In this document: positions 15,130-25,900 of the stretch, in pieces
Position numbering within the stretch: the first letter of the stretch is position 1
Layout of the letters: each line of letters begins with the position of its first letter
Assembly (NCBI GenBank): GCA_910584635.1
Contig: CAJUBA010000017.1
Location: 1 to 37,032, forward strand
Direction: 5' to 3'
From: an uncultured Christensenella sp.
GTDB taxonomy: Bacteria; Bacillota; Clostridia; Christensenellales; UBA3700
DNA: 37,032 nucleotides
Notes under the pieces: generated by a model
Told to the model about the DNA's origin: nothing
Database searches by the model: none
The model's input: the letters and a program-made list of their open reading frames with translations, nothing else
Program-made: the position numbers and the translations under genes

Positions 15130-17388
15130 ATGAAGATAGACGGCGCGCTTAGATACGCAAAAAATTATGTTTTGACGGCTCTGCTTATGTTTATATGTCA
15201 GCAGGCGCAGATCGTGGGCGATTACAAGGGATACGCTCTTTCTCTTTTCGTCGCTTTAATTTACTGCCGATTCAATATAGCGGTAATATCTTGCTGTTAT
15301 CTTTCGATAAGTTTAATTTGCGATCATACTTTATACGGAATAGTTTACGCTACCGCGCCCGTTATTATTTTGCTGGCGGCAAAATACCTGCACTACCTGT
15401 TTGCAAAGCCTATGCGGCTTTCGGCGGCGGTGGGGTACGCTTTTTTATGCGTACTGCCCCTTGCTGTAGTGGATATTACGCGCGGATTCAAAATCGAATA
15501 CGGAGTATATCTTGTCAGTCTTGTGGTCGTCAGTCTTCTGTTCTGCTCGATATGTTACGCGTTGGGCGTAAGAGGAGTGGGTAGAAGGTTGAGCGGCGAC
15601 GAAATAGTCGGAGGATTTGTACTGCTCGCCGTGCTTGCCAACGGCATTTATTCGTTTAATATTTACGGATTCAGGATATTCTATCTTGCGTTGGGGTTGG
15701 CGATGCCGTATTTGTATAGGAATTTTTCTCTTACGCAAGGACTGGTCATAATAAGCGCGATAGCCGTAGGCGGAGGATTGACGGATATTTCTCTTGCCAT
15801 GTCGGGCGGTATAATACTGATATTTCTTACTTCTTATCTTTTCAATGCAAATAGATGGATTGCCGGACTTTGCGCGACGCTTACTCATATAATCTGCGGA
15901 CTGTATTTCCGTATTTTCCCGGGAGTATATTATCTGCATTTAATCGCGTTTACCGTAGGCGTGTTAATAACTACGAGTCTGACGGATAATTTTATAAAAA
16001 AACTTCCTATGTTCAAATCGGGCGAGGGAAGGGAGAGCGCGAAAGAACTCGTCAACCGTTCGAGAAGAGAACTTGCATCCCGTCTTTCCATAGTGTCGGG
16101 AGTGTTTTATGAAATGTCGGAGATTTATTCAAAAAACATAATGCGCTACGCTCCGCCTGTCGAAGCCGTGCCGGGTATCGCTAAGGACATAATGCTCAAC
16201 GTATGCGGAAATTGCATAAACAGAGATTACTGCCAGAGTATTTTGAGCAACGATCTTTCGTCTTTGCTCGAAGGGGTGGTGCGTACGGTGTTGACGTCGG
16301 GTAAAGCCACGCTTGAAGATTTGCCGACGTTTTTATCTTCGAAGTGCATTCAGTTGCCCACGCTTCTTTCCACCTGCAACCGAACCGCTTTGGCTTACGA
16401 TATAAAATACAATTCGGGCAAAGAAATGGAAGTGGATCAAAAACTTATTTCCGGACAACTTCTCGGCGTAAGTGATATTCTGTCCGATTTGGGCGAAGAA
16501 GTAAAGAGCGCGGTCAATATTGACGACAAACTCGACGCAAGAATCGTCGAGGAACTGGGATATAACAACATAGTTTGTTCGGACGTAATGACTATCATAA
16601 GAAACGGCAGGCATACGGTGTCTTTGATAGTCAGAGAGAAGGATAGAAATAAAAAAGCGTTGTCGGGCGTGCTGTCAAAACTCGTTAGCGTTCCTCTCGA
16701 AAAGAAAGAAGAAAGGAAGTTGCCCGATGGCAGATACTGCATTACTTTTATCAATTCTCCTAAATACAAAATAACGTACGCGACCGCTACGTGTACGAAA
16801 CCCGATTCAAAAGCGTGCGGAGATACTTATACCGTAACGAAACTCAAACACGACAAAGTGCTTATAGCGCTGTGCGACGGCATGGGTACGGGAATTTCTG
16901 CGCGCGAGGGAAGTCAACTCGCTTTGGATATGGTGAGTTCGTATTATCGCGCGGGATTCGACAACGTCAATTCGCTTATGTTGGTTAACAGACTGTTGGC
17001 GGTAGTGTCGAAAGACAATTTCAGCGCTTTGGATATGTGCGTAGTGGATTTAGAGTTGGGAATTGTGGATTTTATTAAACAGGGCGGAGTTCAAAGCGTA
17101 ATAAAAAGATTGGACAGCATACAGATTATAGACAGCAACGCGCTGCCTTTGGGTATAGTAGAGGAAGCGACTCCGCAAGTTCAGCGTCAACTTATCGCGG
17201 TGGGCGAAATGGTCGTTATGTTCAGCGACGGTATAATGGACACGCTGACTCTCGGCGGAATAAAGCATATTCTAAACTGTCTGTCTACTCTAAATCCTCA
17301 ACAGGTCTGCGATGAGATAATAAATCAGGCTAAAGCAATGGGACTGAAAGACGACTCAAGCGTCGTAGTTTTCAGATTGGCTGGTTAG
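15130..17388 (+). CDS. spoIIE: Stage II sporulation protein E, PP2C-type phosphatase
   Basis: This 752-aa protein has about ten N-terminal membrane segments (1-300), a central region with Cys pairs (CGNCINRDYC), and a C-terminal PP2C domain (about 545-750). PP2C motifs include LCDGMGTG (around 581-588) and MFSDGIMDTL (around 696-705). SpoIIE localises to the polar septum and dephosphorylates SpoIIAA, releasing sigma F in the forespore. Its presence marks a sporulation-capable or recently sporulating lineage. Length is slightly below the roughly 830 aa of Bacillus SpoIIE. A single 0A-box-like TTCGACT (AGTCGAA on the minus strand) lies at 15076-15082, a weak hint of Spo0A control. No good ribosome binding site precedes ATG 15130. 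An AT-only inverted repeat at 17391-17412 may end the transcript. Confidence 0.93.
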   Translation: MKIDGALRYAKNYVLTALLMFICQQAQIVGDYKGYALSLFVALIYCRFNIAVISCCYLSISLICDHTLYGIVYATAPVIILLAAKYLHYLFAKPMRLSAAVGYAFLCVLPLAVVDITRGFKIEYGVYLVSLVVVSLLFCSICYALGVRGVGRRLSGDEIVGGFVLLAVLANGIYSFNIYGFRIFYLALGLAMPYLYRNFSLTQGLVIISAIAVGGGLTDISLAMSGGIILIFLTSYLFNANRWIAGLCATLTHIICGLYFRIFPGVYYLHLIAFTVGVLITTSLTDNFIKKLPMFKSGEGRESAKELVNRSRRELASRLSIVSGVFYEMSEIYSKNIMRYAPPVEAVPGIAKDIMLNVCGNCINRDYCQSILSNDLSSLLEGVVRTVLTSGKATLEDLPTFLSSKCIQLPTLLSTCNRTALAYDIKYNSGKEMEVDQKLISGQLLGVSDILSDLGEEVKSAVNIDDKLDARIVEELGYNNIVCSDVMTIIRNGRHTVSLIVREKDRNKKALSGVLSKLVSVPLEKKEERKLPDGRYCITFINSPKYKITYATATCTKPDSKACGDTYTVTKLKHDKVLIALCDGMGTGISAREGSQLALDMVSSYYRAGFDNVNSLMLVNRLLAVVSKDNFSALDMCVVDLELGIVDFIKQGGVQSVIKRLDSIQIIDSNALPLGIVEEATPQVQRQLIAVGEMVVMFSDGIMDTLTLGGIKHILNCLSTLNPQQVCDEIINQAKAMGLKDDSSVVVFRLAG

Positions 17389-17423
17389 TTTATAAAACCT
17401 ATTTTATAATCATTGTTTAATTC

Positions 17424-17452
17424 TTGACTTTTGGAAGATATGCGATTATAAT
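17424..17452 (+). promoter_or_regulatory. Promoter of the ABC transporter gene
   Basis: TTGACT (17424-17429), a 17-base spacer and TATAAT (17447-17452) lie 43 bases before the ATG. A second TATACT-like box (17473-17478 region) also fits. Confidence 0.7.
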
Positions 17453-17495
17453 TCTAATATAACATTTTGTATTATACTACAACAAGGAGAAAACA

Positions 17496-20400
17496 ATGCT
17501 AGAAATTAAAAACGTCTATAGGACGTATAAGCCTAAAAAAGGCGTTCCGGTAAAAGCGTTGGACGGAGTATCTTTGTCGTTTGCCGATACGGGACTGGTA
17601 TTTATACTGGGAAAATCGGGAAGCGGTAAATCCACTCTTTTGAACGTCATAGGCGGATTGGACAATGCGGACAGCGGAGAGTTTTCCATTAAGGGAAAAT
17701 CCTCTAAAGATTTTTCGCAGGCGGACTTTGATTCTTACCGCAACACTTTTATAGGTTTTATTTTCCAAGAATACAATATTCTCAACGAATTTACCGTAGG
17801 TCAAAACATAGCGCTTGCTATGAAATTGCAAGGAAAGAAAGTCGACGACAAATCGCTTAACGAAATTTTGGAAGAAGTCGATCTCGTCGGTTACGCCAAC
17901 AGAAAGCCCAACGAACTTTCCGGCGGTCAGAAACAAAGAGTCGCTATCGCCAGGGCGTTGATTAAAGAGCCTGAAATCATCATGGCGGACGAACCTACCG
18001 GCGCGCTCGACTCCAATACGGGTAAACAGGTATTCGATACGCTCAAAAAACTTTCGCAAACCAAGTTGGTTATAGTCGTATCTCACGACAGAGAGTTTGC
18101 CGAATATTACGGCGACAGAGTAATCGAACTCGCCGACGGACAGATTATTTCGGATATTACCAAAGAAACCGCTCAGTCGCGCAAAGAAAGCGAAGGATTG
18201 AGCGTCGTCGACGATAAGATTTTGCATATCCGCAAAGGATACAAACTGACGAAAGAGGATATGGATAAAATCCAGCAGTATCTCGATCAAGCGCAAAGCG
18301 ATACCATAATTTCCATGGACGAACACTCAAACGCTAACTTCTGTCAGATAGCGCGTATAGACGATGAGGGCAATCAGGAAGTTTTCCGCGACACGGACAA
18401 CGGCGTTTTGTCGGAAGAGAACAAAAAGTACGACGGTTCCAGTAAATTTATCAGATCCAAACTTCCTTATTCTCACGCCTTTAAGATAGGCGCGAGTTCC
18501 TTAAAGACAAAGCCGTTCAGACTGTTTATGACAATCTTGCTTTGTTTCGTAAGTTTTGCAATGTTCGGCTTGGCGGATACGGTTGGTTCGTACAAAAAAT
18601 TGAATACGACTGTAAATTCTATCGTCGACAGCAATTACGACAGCGTCGTATTTGACGCGAAAATCAGCAGAGGCGATTATTATATGACCGGGAACGGCGC
18701 TTCTGCAAAAGATTTGGAAAGAATTAAGGAAAAAACGGGCATTGAATTTATTGGCGTCGCGGCGGCAGCCGATAGATTCAACGTCTTGGATAACAATAAA
18801 ATCATGGGCGCTAATTACTCTCAATACTATCAGCAGGCTATAAACGGTTATTTGCCCGCCGGCGAAGAGAATTTCCAAAAGTACGGTTTCGGAAATTTTA
18901 CCGGCAGACAGCCTGTCGCTTCTAACGAAATAGTAATTACCAAATATATTTACGACCAAATTGCGCTTGCAGGTTTGGTAAATTCTTCGTGGGACGGAAG
19001 TCAGCAGATGATAAAACCCTCTGATTTTGAGAATGAAGAGGAGTTTCTCTCTCTTTCTCCGAATATTTATTTATCCAATTATAACAGCGGTTATGAAAAG
19101 AATTGGAAAATAGTCGGAATTATAGATACGAAAGCAGATTCTTCGGGAAGATTCGATTCTCTTAAACCGAGCGAAAGCGCTACCAATGAAAACATTTCGT
19201 CATTTTTGCTTTCGACAGAATGCGATAAATATTTTAAATACGGATATCACTCCGTCGGATACGTTAGTCGACAAGCGTACGACGGTATAATAGACGGACT
19301 GATTAATTCGACAAGCGATTCTATGGGCGCGCCGTTAAAAGGATATTTTAATTTTCAAAACGGTAGCGGCTATTATAGCATAGATTTTTCGTCGGTGGCA
19401 AACGACGAAGTATTGGGCGAACTTGAAATTCTGTGGTTGGGCGACGTTCAATCTTCGCTTGCGGATAACGAATATATCATCAATATAGCGCAGGCGGAGA
19501 ATTATTCAATGTTTACGCGAAACACTCAAATTTACGACGAGTTGGAAATAAATTTCAACAAGACTTATTTTTCGGGCATCGTGAAAGCAGATATCAGTAC
19601 AGTCGGAGATTTATCGAGCGCAAAAAATACTCTCGGTATTTACGAAGCCGCGAGCGCTTTGACAGGGGAACAGATAGAGGAATTCAGGATATTTATAAAG
19701 AGTTATAAGGAACAGTACAACGAAGACGTGATGAACGATTTTATTATTAAAATGGCGTATTCCGCGGATCTTTCCTATGTTAGCGGAATAACATGCGAAC
19801 GCGACGGAATGGAAGAAAATATCGACGTAATGTCCCACGACGAATTAAAGTTCCTTTATTCCGGATATTTGCTGAATTATCATGAATTTGAAATTTATGA
19901 TTTTGAAACTTCCGACTATATTAATATTCCGTCGGGCAGAAGACAAAACGCGTTGGGATTAGATTGCGGTATCGTTGCGGGCGATTATTACGGAAAGAAA
20001 CTGTATTATCCAATTCTCTTTGAGGCGGCAGAGTTTTCACCGCTAGATTTGAAGGACGTGGATCAAACGATCAGAGGCGGAGGTTACGAGTATTTTGGAG
20101 AAGGAAAGATTGTCGGATATTATATTCAAAAAGGAAAAGTTGACGAATACGGAGAGTTGATTCAAGATAATTCCGCCGTCGTAATAAACAACGAATTTTA
20201 CAAAAGTGCGGCAAATTTCGAGCCGACGGTATTTTCGTGTTTTATCGCTCCTATGCCTAAGGATAAAGGCGCAATAGAAAAATTAGTCGCCCTTCATTAC
20301 GATGAAAACGGGGATAGAGGATTCTATATGCAAAACGGCGTTACATACTTACTTGGTATGGTCAACGACTTGTTGGAAGTTCTCGGTCAGGTATTCCTGT

Positions 20401-20786
20401 ATATAGGTATCGGACTTGCGATATTCTCAATGCTTCTTATGAGCAATTACATTGCGGTTTCTATTTCTTACAAAAAGCGCGAGATAGGAATTCTTAGAGC
20501 GGTAGGCGCTAAGTCAAGCGACGTGTTCTCTATCTTCTTCAGCGAAAGTTTGGTTATCGCTTTAATCAATTTCTTCATAGCGGCGTTAGGATGCGGATTA
20601 GGCTGTATCTTGCTCAATAATATGCTGAGAAACGAATACGGTTTGCAGATAACGTTGCTTAATTTCGGAATAAGGCAGATAGCGCTGATGCTTGCGATAA
20701 GCGTCGCGGTAGCGTTGATATCGAGTTTCTTGCCCGTTTACAGGCTGTCGCGCAAAAAGCCGATAGAAACTATAAGGACGGCTTAA
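17496..20786 (+). CDS. Fused ABC ATPase and FtsX-like permease (MacB/BceAB type)
   Basis: The 1096-aa protein begins with a complete ABC ATPase: Walker A GKSGSGKST (about 39-47), signature LSGGQKQR (about 140-147) and Walker B IIMADEPTGALD (about 162-173). A charged linker (about 230-335) leads to a first membrane helix (about 342-365), a very large extracellular domain (about 370-955) and three C-terminal FtsX-type helices (about 960-1085) containing SYKKREIGILRAVGAKSSD. This is the type VII (mechanotransmission) ABC architecture of MacB and BceAB, with both subunits in one chain and three rather than nine further helices. Such transporters export peptides or lipoproteins or pull antibiotics from the membrane. 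No two-component system is adjacent, so the cargo is unknown. AAGGAG precedes the ATG. Confidence 0.92.
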   Translation: MLEIKNVYRTYKPKKGVPVKALDGVSLSFADTGLVFILGKSGSGKSTLLNVIGGLDNADSGEFSIKGKSSKDFSQADFDSYRNTFIGFIFQEYNILNEFTVGQNIALAMKLQGKKVDDKSLNEILEEVDLVGYANRKPNELSGGQKQRVAIARALIKEPEIIMADEPTGALDSNTGKQVFDTLKKLSQTKLVIVVSHDREFAEYYGDRVIELADGQIISDITKETAQSRKESEGLSVVDDKILHIRKGYKLTKEDMDKIQQYLDQAQSDTIISMDEHSNANFCQIARIDDEGNQEVFRDTDNGVLSEENKKYDGSSKFIRSKLPYSHAFKIGASSLKTKPFRLFMTILLCFVSFAMFGLADTVGSYKKLNTTVNSIVDSNYDSVVFDAKISRGDYYMTGNGASAKDLERIKEKTGIEFIGVAAAADRFNVLDNNKIMGANYSQYYQQAINGYLPAGEENFQKYGFGNFTGRQPVASNEIVITKYIYDQIALAGLVNSSWDGSQQMIKPSDFENEEEFLSLSPNIYLSNYNSGYEKNWKIVGIIDTKADSSGRFDSLKPSESATNENISSFLLSTECDKYFKYGYHSVGYVSRQAYDGIIDGLINSTSDSMGAPLKGYFNFQNGSGYYSIDFSSVANDEVLGELEILWLGDVQSSLADNEYIINIAQAENYSMFTRNTQIYDELEINFNKTYFSGIVKADISTVGDLSSAKNTLGIYEAASALTGEQIEEFRIFIKSYKEQYNEDVMNDFIIKMAYSADLSYVSGITCERDGMEENIDVMSHDELKFLYSGYLLNYHEFEIYDFETSDYINIPSGRRQNALGLDCGIVAGDYYGKKLYYPILFEAAEFSPLDLKDVDQTIRGGGYEYFGEGKIVGYYIQKGKVDEYGELIQDNSAVVINNEFYKSAANFEPTVFSCFIAPMPKDKGAIEKLVALHYDENGDRGFYMQNGVTYLLGMVNDLLEVLGQVFLYIGIGLAIFSMLLMSNYIAVSISYKKREIGILRAVGAKSSDVFSIFFSESLVIALINFFIAALGCGLGCILLNNMLRNEYGLQITLLNFGIRQIALMLAISVAVALISSFLPVYRLSRKKPIETIRTA

Positions 20787-20815
20787 CGTACGATTTTATA
20801 GAATTAAAGTCCTTC

Positions 20816-20845
20816 GCAAATCGCGGAGGACTTTTCACGTTGTAG
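20816..20845. terminator. Bidirectional terminator between converging genes
   Basis: AAAGTCCTTCGC (20816-20827) pairs with GCGGAGGACTTT (20833-20844) with one G-U pair. A- and T-rich ends let it serve both the ABC gene and the minus-strand peptidase. Confidence 0.8.
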
Positions 20846-20848
20846 AAA

Positions 20849-21694
20849 TTAAAGATTTTGCGCGCATTCGGACGCGATATTCAGCACGTCGGAATTGCGC
20901 CGGTATATTTCGGGAAGATAATCTATAAGTTGAGAGTAGGCTACGTCGTCGTTTCCCACTTCGACGGTAAGTCCGAGTTTTTGAAACGTGGCGACGTACC
21001 AATCCTTATATCCGCCCGCGCTTCCGTAAGAATTTAACAGCGGATAACCGGTAGAGTCGGATATTTTTTGAGCGCAGTCAACGCCGTTGTCAACGCAGCC
21101 GAAGCCTTTGTAAATTACGTTGCCTTTGGCGTGGTAACTTAACGTTACGGAAGGCTTGACTCTTTCCGTAAGGCTTCTGAGCGCAATATTTTCGTATTCC
21201 GAAAAAGGATGCTGACCGATATAATTCGCGGGCGAGGGATAGGTTACGTTTTGCGTTCCTTCTCCCCATCTGGCATTGAAATTCACATTCAAATCCACCG
21301 CTCTTGCGTTGGCTTTCCATAAAGAAAAGTCTTCGCTTCCGCCGTTGACGTTTCTAAGGAAATCTTGCAGGCTTTGTTCGGAGATACTGCTCAGTCCCTG
21401 TTGGACGAGAAGTACGCCGTCTACGTTTACCATAGGCACGCACCAAACGCCGTAAGAGCCGTTGTAGTTTTTCATCATTTCCAAAACAAGCGGGGAGGTT
21501 ACCCATTCTCTTGCGTGAATCGACGCGTGCAGAAGAGTTTGCCCTCCTGTTTTGGAGCCTTTGAAAACGCAAGGTATGGGTCTTCCGAGAAGAGTGTAGC
21601 CTATATCGAAAACTTCCGCGCCTTGCGATTGAAGAATTTCGAGATCTCTTTGAAGTTCTTTTAATCCGTACATACTTCTGTATATTCGCGACAT
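20849..21694 (-). CDS. M14-family zinc carboxypeptidase
   Basis: This 281-aa protein shows M14 metallocarboxypeptidase motifs: the HxxE zinc ligands H60 and E63 (HAREW), RAVDLNVNF (131-139), H188 (SYHAKG) and the general base E245 (LTVEVGN). There is no signal peptide, so it should act in the cytoplasm. This resembles MpaA/YqgT-type enzymes that cleave gamma-D-glutamyl-diaminopimelate bonds during cell-wall recycling. That substrate is inferred from compartment and context, not proven. It is the only minus-strand gene between 7.5 and 30 kb and diverges from tadA with 67 bases between. Confidence 0.88.
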   Translation of the reverse strand: MSRIYRSMYGLKELQRDLEILQSQGAEVFDIGYTLLGRPIPCVFKGSKTGGQTLLHASIHAREWVTSPLVLEMMKNYNGSYGVWCVPMVNVDGVLLVQQGLSSISEQSLQDFLRNVNGGSEDFSLWKANARAVDLNVNFNARWGEGTQNVTYPSPANYIGQHPFSEYENIALRSLTERVKPSVTLSYHAKGNVIYKGFGCVDNGVDCAQKISDSTGYPLLNSYGSAGGYKDWYVATFQKLGLTVEVGNDDVAYSQLIDYLPEIYRRNSDVLNIASECAQNL

Positions 21695-21725
21695 AACGGC
21701 ATTGTTACAAAGTTTACGACTATTG

Positions 21726-21755
21726 TTGGCAAAATAAGTATCGGTGTGTTAAAAT
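21726..21755 (+). promoter_or_regulatory. Promoter of tadA, giving a near-leaderless transcript
   Basis: TTGGCA (21726-21731), an 18-base spacer and TAAAAT (21750-21755) place the expected start of transcription at or near the ATG (21762). No Shine-Dalgarno sequence is present. Confidence 0.5.
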
Positions 21756-21761
21756 AAATTC

Positions 21762-22250
21762 ATGGAAGAAAAAGAAAAGATAAAATATATGAAGATGGCG
21801 CTCAAACAGGCGTATAAAGCCGCCGAAGAGGACGAAGTTCCCATAGGCGCGGTAATCGTCAGAGACGGCAATGTTATCGCAAGGGCGCGCAACAAAAAAG
21901 AAAAATATAAATGCAGCAATTACCATGCGGAGATAGTGGCGATAGAAAAGGCTTGCAAAAAGATTGGCGACTGGCGACTCAACGAGTGCGATATTTTCAT
22001 AACTTTGGAGCCTTGCGCAATGTGTTCGGGCGCGCTTATCAACGCAAGGATAGGCAACATTTATTTCGGCGCTTACGATCCGAAAGCGGGGTGTTGTTCT
22101 ACGCTGTACAATCTTCCTGCGGACAAAAGATTCAATCACCGTCCCGACGTTATAGAAGGCGGCGTATTAGAGGAAGAGTGCGCGCGGGTTTTGAGCGACT
22201 ATTTCAAGATAAAGAGAAAACAAAATAAAAATATTTCGGAAAACTGTTGA
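21762..22250 (+). CDS. tadA: tRNA-specific adenosine deaminase TadA
   Basis: This 162-aa protein is a zinc-dependent deaminase that converts A34 to inosine in tRNA-Arg(ACG). The zinc and catalytic residues are all present: H55 and E57 (YHAEI), C85 and C88 (PCAMC). The family's GAYDPKAGC and GGVLEEEC segments follow. Length fits the family. There is no ribosome binding site before the ATG, and a promoter directly upstream suggests leaderless translation. The start fits TadA homologues, which begin a few residues before the first helix. Confidence 0.95.
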   Translation: MEEKEKIKYMKMALKQAYKAAEEDEVPIGAVIVRDGNVIARARNKKEKYKCSNYHAEIVAIEKACKKIGDWRLNECDIFITLEPCAMCSGALINARIGNIYFGAYDPKAGCCSTLYNLPADKRFNHRPDVIEGGVLEEECARVLSDYFKIKRKQNKNISENC

Positions 22251-22275
22251 CACAGAGATAAAAATACTGTTTAAT
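22247..22275 (+). promoter_or_regulatory. Promoter of pth
   Basis: TTGACA (22247-22252), a 17-base spacer and TTTAAT (22270-22275) overlap the tadA stop codon. Confidence 0.65.
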
Positions 22276-22331
22276 TATATAACGCGTCTTTTGTTTAAGA
22301 TTATGCGAAAAAAATATTTGCGAGGTTGATT

Positions 22332-22901
22332 ATGCTTATAGTAGGGTTGGGCAATCCCGGTAAAAAATACGAAGATACCGTACACAATATGGGATTTATG
22401 ACCGTTGACAGATTGCTTGACAAAATAGGCGCGACTTTGGATAAGAAAGGTTGCGACGCTTTGTACTGTACGCAGTATATAGGCGGTAAAAAGCATATCG
22501 TCGCAAAACCTCAGACATATATGAATCTATCTGGCGTAAGCGTCAAACAGTTGGCGAATTCGACAAAGACGGATTATTCGCAAACGCTTATTATTTATGA
22601 CGATATAGATTTGCCTCTCGGCAACGTAAGAGTGCGCAAGGAAGGCTCGGGCGGAAGTCATAACGGAATGAAGAATATTATCGCGGAGTGCGGAACGAAC
22701 GCTATCGCAAGAGTACGCATAGGCGTGGGCGACGATCGAGGCAACAGGGATTTGAAAGATTACGTGCTTTCAAAAGTCGGCAAGGATAAACGCGCGATAC
22801 TCGATAAGGTTTTCGACGCCGCCGCGGACGGAATATGGCAGTATATGGTCGACGGCGATATTGACGCGCTTATGAGAAGACTTAACGGCAAGATAGTTTG
22901 A
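22332..22901 (+). CDS. pth: Peptidyl-tRNA hydrolase
   Basis: This 189-aa enzyme releases peptides from peptidyl-tRNA that drops off the ribosome. It begins LIVGLGNPGKKYEDTVHN, with catalytic H18, and contains IIYDDIDLPLG with the conserved Asp and the GGSHNGMKN substrate loop. Length is typical. I chose ATG 22332 over the in-frame TTG at 22326 because GAGG (22322-22325) has correct spacing. mfd follows after 45 bases; pth-mfd adjacency is a long-conserved Bacillota arrangement. Confidence 0.97.
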   Translation: MLIVGLGNPGKKYEDTVHNMGFMTVDRLLDKIGATLDKKGCDALYCTQYIGGKKHIVAKPQTYMNLSGVSVKQLANSTKTDYSQTLIIYDDIDLPLGNVRVRKEGSGGSHNGMKNIIAECGTNAIARVRIGVGDDRGNRDLKDYVLSKVGKDKRAILDKVFDAAADGIWQYMVDGDIDALMRRLNGKIV

Positions 22902-22946
22902 CGTCGTTTGTAACAATGCGGTTTGACCGCTATCGGAAATATATTT

Positions 22947-25900
22947 ATGAATCTTAAAGAGTTATTGAAACTCAATACTTTGGGCGGAGAATTTGCCAAC
23001 CTGTACGCCGCTGTGCAGGAGGGGCGTAACTGCGCGGTCTTTTCCGTGGGAGAGGGCGAAAAAATACACCTCGCTTCTCAACTTGATAAATTCGTTTTAT
23101 ACGTCGCCCGCGATTCGTTTAGGGCGAATACCGTTTACAACAGATTAAAAGATTTTTACGGCGATAGAGTGGGTTTTCTTCCCGCCAACGAGGAACTGTT
23201 GCTTCATCGCAAAACTTACCATAAAAGCATATTGGCGCAGAGAATCAACGCGCTGTACGATTTGTCGCAGGGAAAACTAGACTGCTTAGTAGTATCTCCG
23301 CAGACGTTGACGCAGTTTTTGCCGAGAAAAGAATCGGTAGCGGACTGCGTAATCAATATTGCAAAAAATCAAACTCTTGATATGTACGGACTGATAGACA
23401 GACTTGGGGAAATGGGGTATTCGCGAGAAGACGCGGTAGAAGAGAAGAATACATTTTCCGTCTCCGGAGATATAATAAGCGTATTTCCCTCGCAGTTGGA
23501 TTTGCCGATAAGAATATCCTTTTTCGACGATACGGTAGAATCTATTAAGCAATTCAGTCCCGATACTTTGATGACGGTAAGGGAGTTGGCTTGCGCGCAG
23601 ATTATGCCCGACAACGATTTGCTGTTGCCTTCCAAACTCATCGAAGGGGGATTGGAGAGGGCAAAACGCGTAATTGACAGATTGCCGTCAAATATTGCCG
23701 AAGCGAGCGAAAGCATTTATTCTTCGCTTTTGGTATCTTCCGTGTGCAATCAGCAAATGCAATGGCTTATACCTTTCGTAAGAGATAAGATGTATACGCT
23801 TTTCGATTATCTCGACTCAAATTCCGTCGTCGCGCTTGACGAACCTTCTTCGATAGACGATCAGATAGATTTGTACGTTAAGGAACATATAGGAAGAGTA
23901 AAACAACTTTGCGAGTCGGGCGACGCGCTGAAAGAGCATGCCAAGTCCATGCTTTCGCGAGACGAAGTAGTAGAAAGACTGAGCGGATTGCAGAAAGTCG
24001 GATTTTGTTATCTTACTTCTACAAATGCGATATTTTCTCCTCAAAGTGTGTTTAATATAAACTGCGTGGGACTTAGCAATTACACCGTTCATTACGACGC
24101 GCTTATCAACGACCTCAAAGCGTTTGATAAGTCGGGATATACTACGTTGGTATGTATGGGCGACGAACAGTCGGCGAGAAGTCTTAGAGATAACCTGATA
24201 GGCGAGGACGTAGGTTGTTCTTACGTCGAGGATATAGACGGCAGAAGGGCGGGCATATTCATTTTGCCGATAGAAATATCCAAAGGCTTCGCTTATCCCA
24301 AAGCCAAAGTGGCGGTGTTGGGAAGAGAAGACGTTACCAGAACGAGAAAGAGCGTCGAAACCAAGAAGACCCGAGTATTTACTATGCCCAAAGTGGGAGA
24401 TTACGTAGTACACGAAATACACGGCATAGGAAAATGTCTTGGCACAAAATATATCCAAATGGGGAACATAAACTCCGAATACGTCGTTGTCGAATATAAA
24501 AACGCCGAATTGCTTTATGTTCCCACCGACAAACTTGACAGGCTTAGCAGATACAACGGCAGCGACAGACAGCCGAGACTGTCGGCGATAGGCGGAAAGG
24601 AATTCGAAAAGGTCAAGCAAAGCGTAAAGTCGTCGATAAAAGCGATGGCTGTCAATCTTTTGGAACTTTATTCCGCCCGTCAAAACAAGCAGGGATACAA
24701 GTATTCCGAAGACGATTATTTACAAAAGGAATTTGAGGACGCTTTTCCTTACGTCCCGACAGACGACCAGGTTACGGCCGTAGCGGATATTAAGTCGGAT
24801 ATGCAAAGAGGCGTAATAATGGACAGGCTGCTTTGCGGCGACGTGGGATACGGAAAGACGGAAGTCGCGTTGAGAGCGGTGTTCAAGACTATTTGCCACA
24901 ACAAACAAGCGGTCATTCTTTGTCCGACGACAATACTTGCAAGACAGCATTACAATACAGCAAAAGAGAGATTTGAAGCATTCGGCGTGAACGTCGAACT
25001 GATAAGCAGACTGCAAAGTCAAAAACAGATAGACGAATCCATAAACAGACTTTCGACGGGCGCGTCTTTGGTAGCGGTAGGCACGCACAGATTGCTTTCG
25101 TCAGATTTGCAATTCCACGACTTGGGCTTGATAGTATTGGACGAAGAACAGCGATTCGGAGTGGAACACAAGGAAAAACTTAAAGTAGTCAAAAACAACG
25201 TCAACGTGCTTACGATGTCGGCTACTCCTATACCGCGTACGTTGAATATGGCGTTGACGGGAATAAGGGATATAAGCGTATTGGAAACTCCGCCGAGCAA
25301 TCGTCTGCCCGTTCAGACTTACGTTTGCGAATTGAACGACGGACTTATAGTCGACGCCGTAACGCGCGAGTTGGCGAGAAACGGACAGGTTTTTATACTC
25401 TACAACAGAGTTAACGGCATTGAGAATTTTGCCGCGCGTATAAAAAATCTCGTTCCCAACGCAAAAGTGGACTACGCTCACGGAAGAATGAGCGCGGAAA
25501 CTCTTGAAGACAAGATAAGCAGATTTTACGATAAAGAATACGACGTGCTTGTAAGCACCACGATTATAGAAAACGGAATCGATATTCCCGACGCCAACAC
25601 GCTCATTATTTGCGAAGCCAACAGATTGGGACTTTCTCAAATGTATCAGTTGAGAGGCAGAGTGGGAAGAAGCAACAGAATCGCTTACACGTATTTCACC
25701 GTCAATCCAGATTGCGTGCTTACCGGCGACGCGGCGAAACGCCTTTCGGCGATTTTGGATTATACGGAATTGGGAAGCGGATTCAAAATAGCCATGCGAG
25801 ATCTCGAAATAAGAGGCGCGGGAAATATTTTGGGTAAAGAACAGCACGGACATATAGAAAAAGTAGGCTACGATATGTATTGCAAACTTCTCAAACAGAC

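Noticed and set aside
17499..18326. 275-codon minus-strand frame opposite the ABC ATPase
   Set aside because: The plus strand encodes Walker A, signature and Walker B motifs over the same bases.
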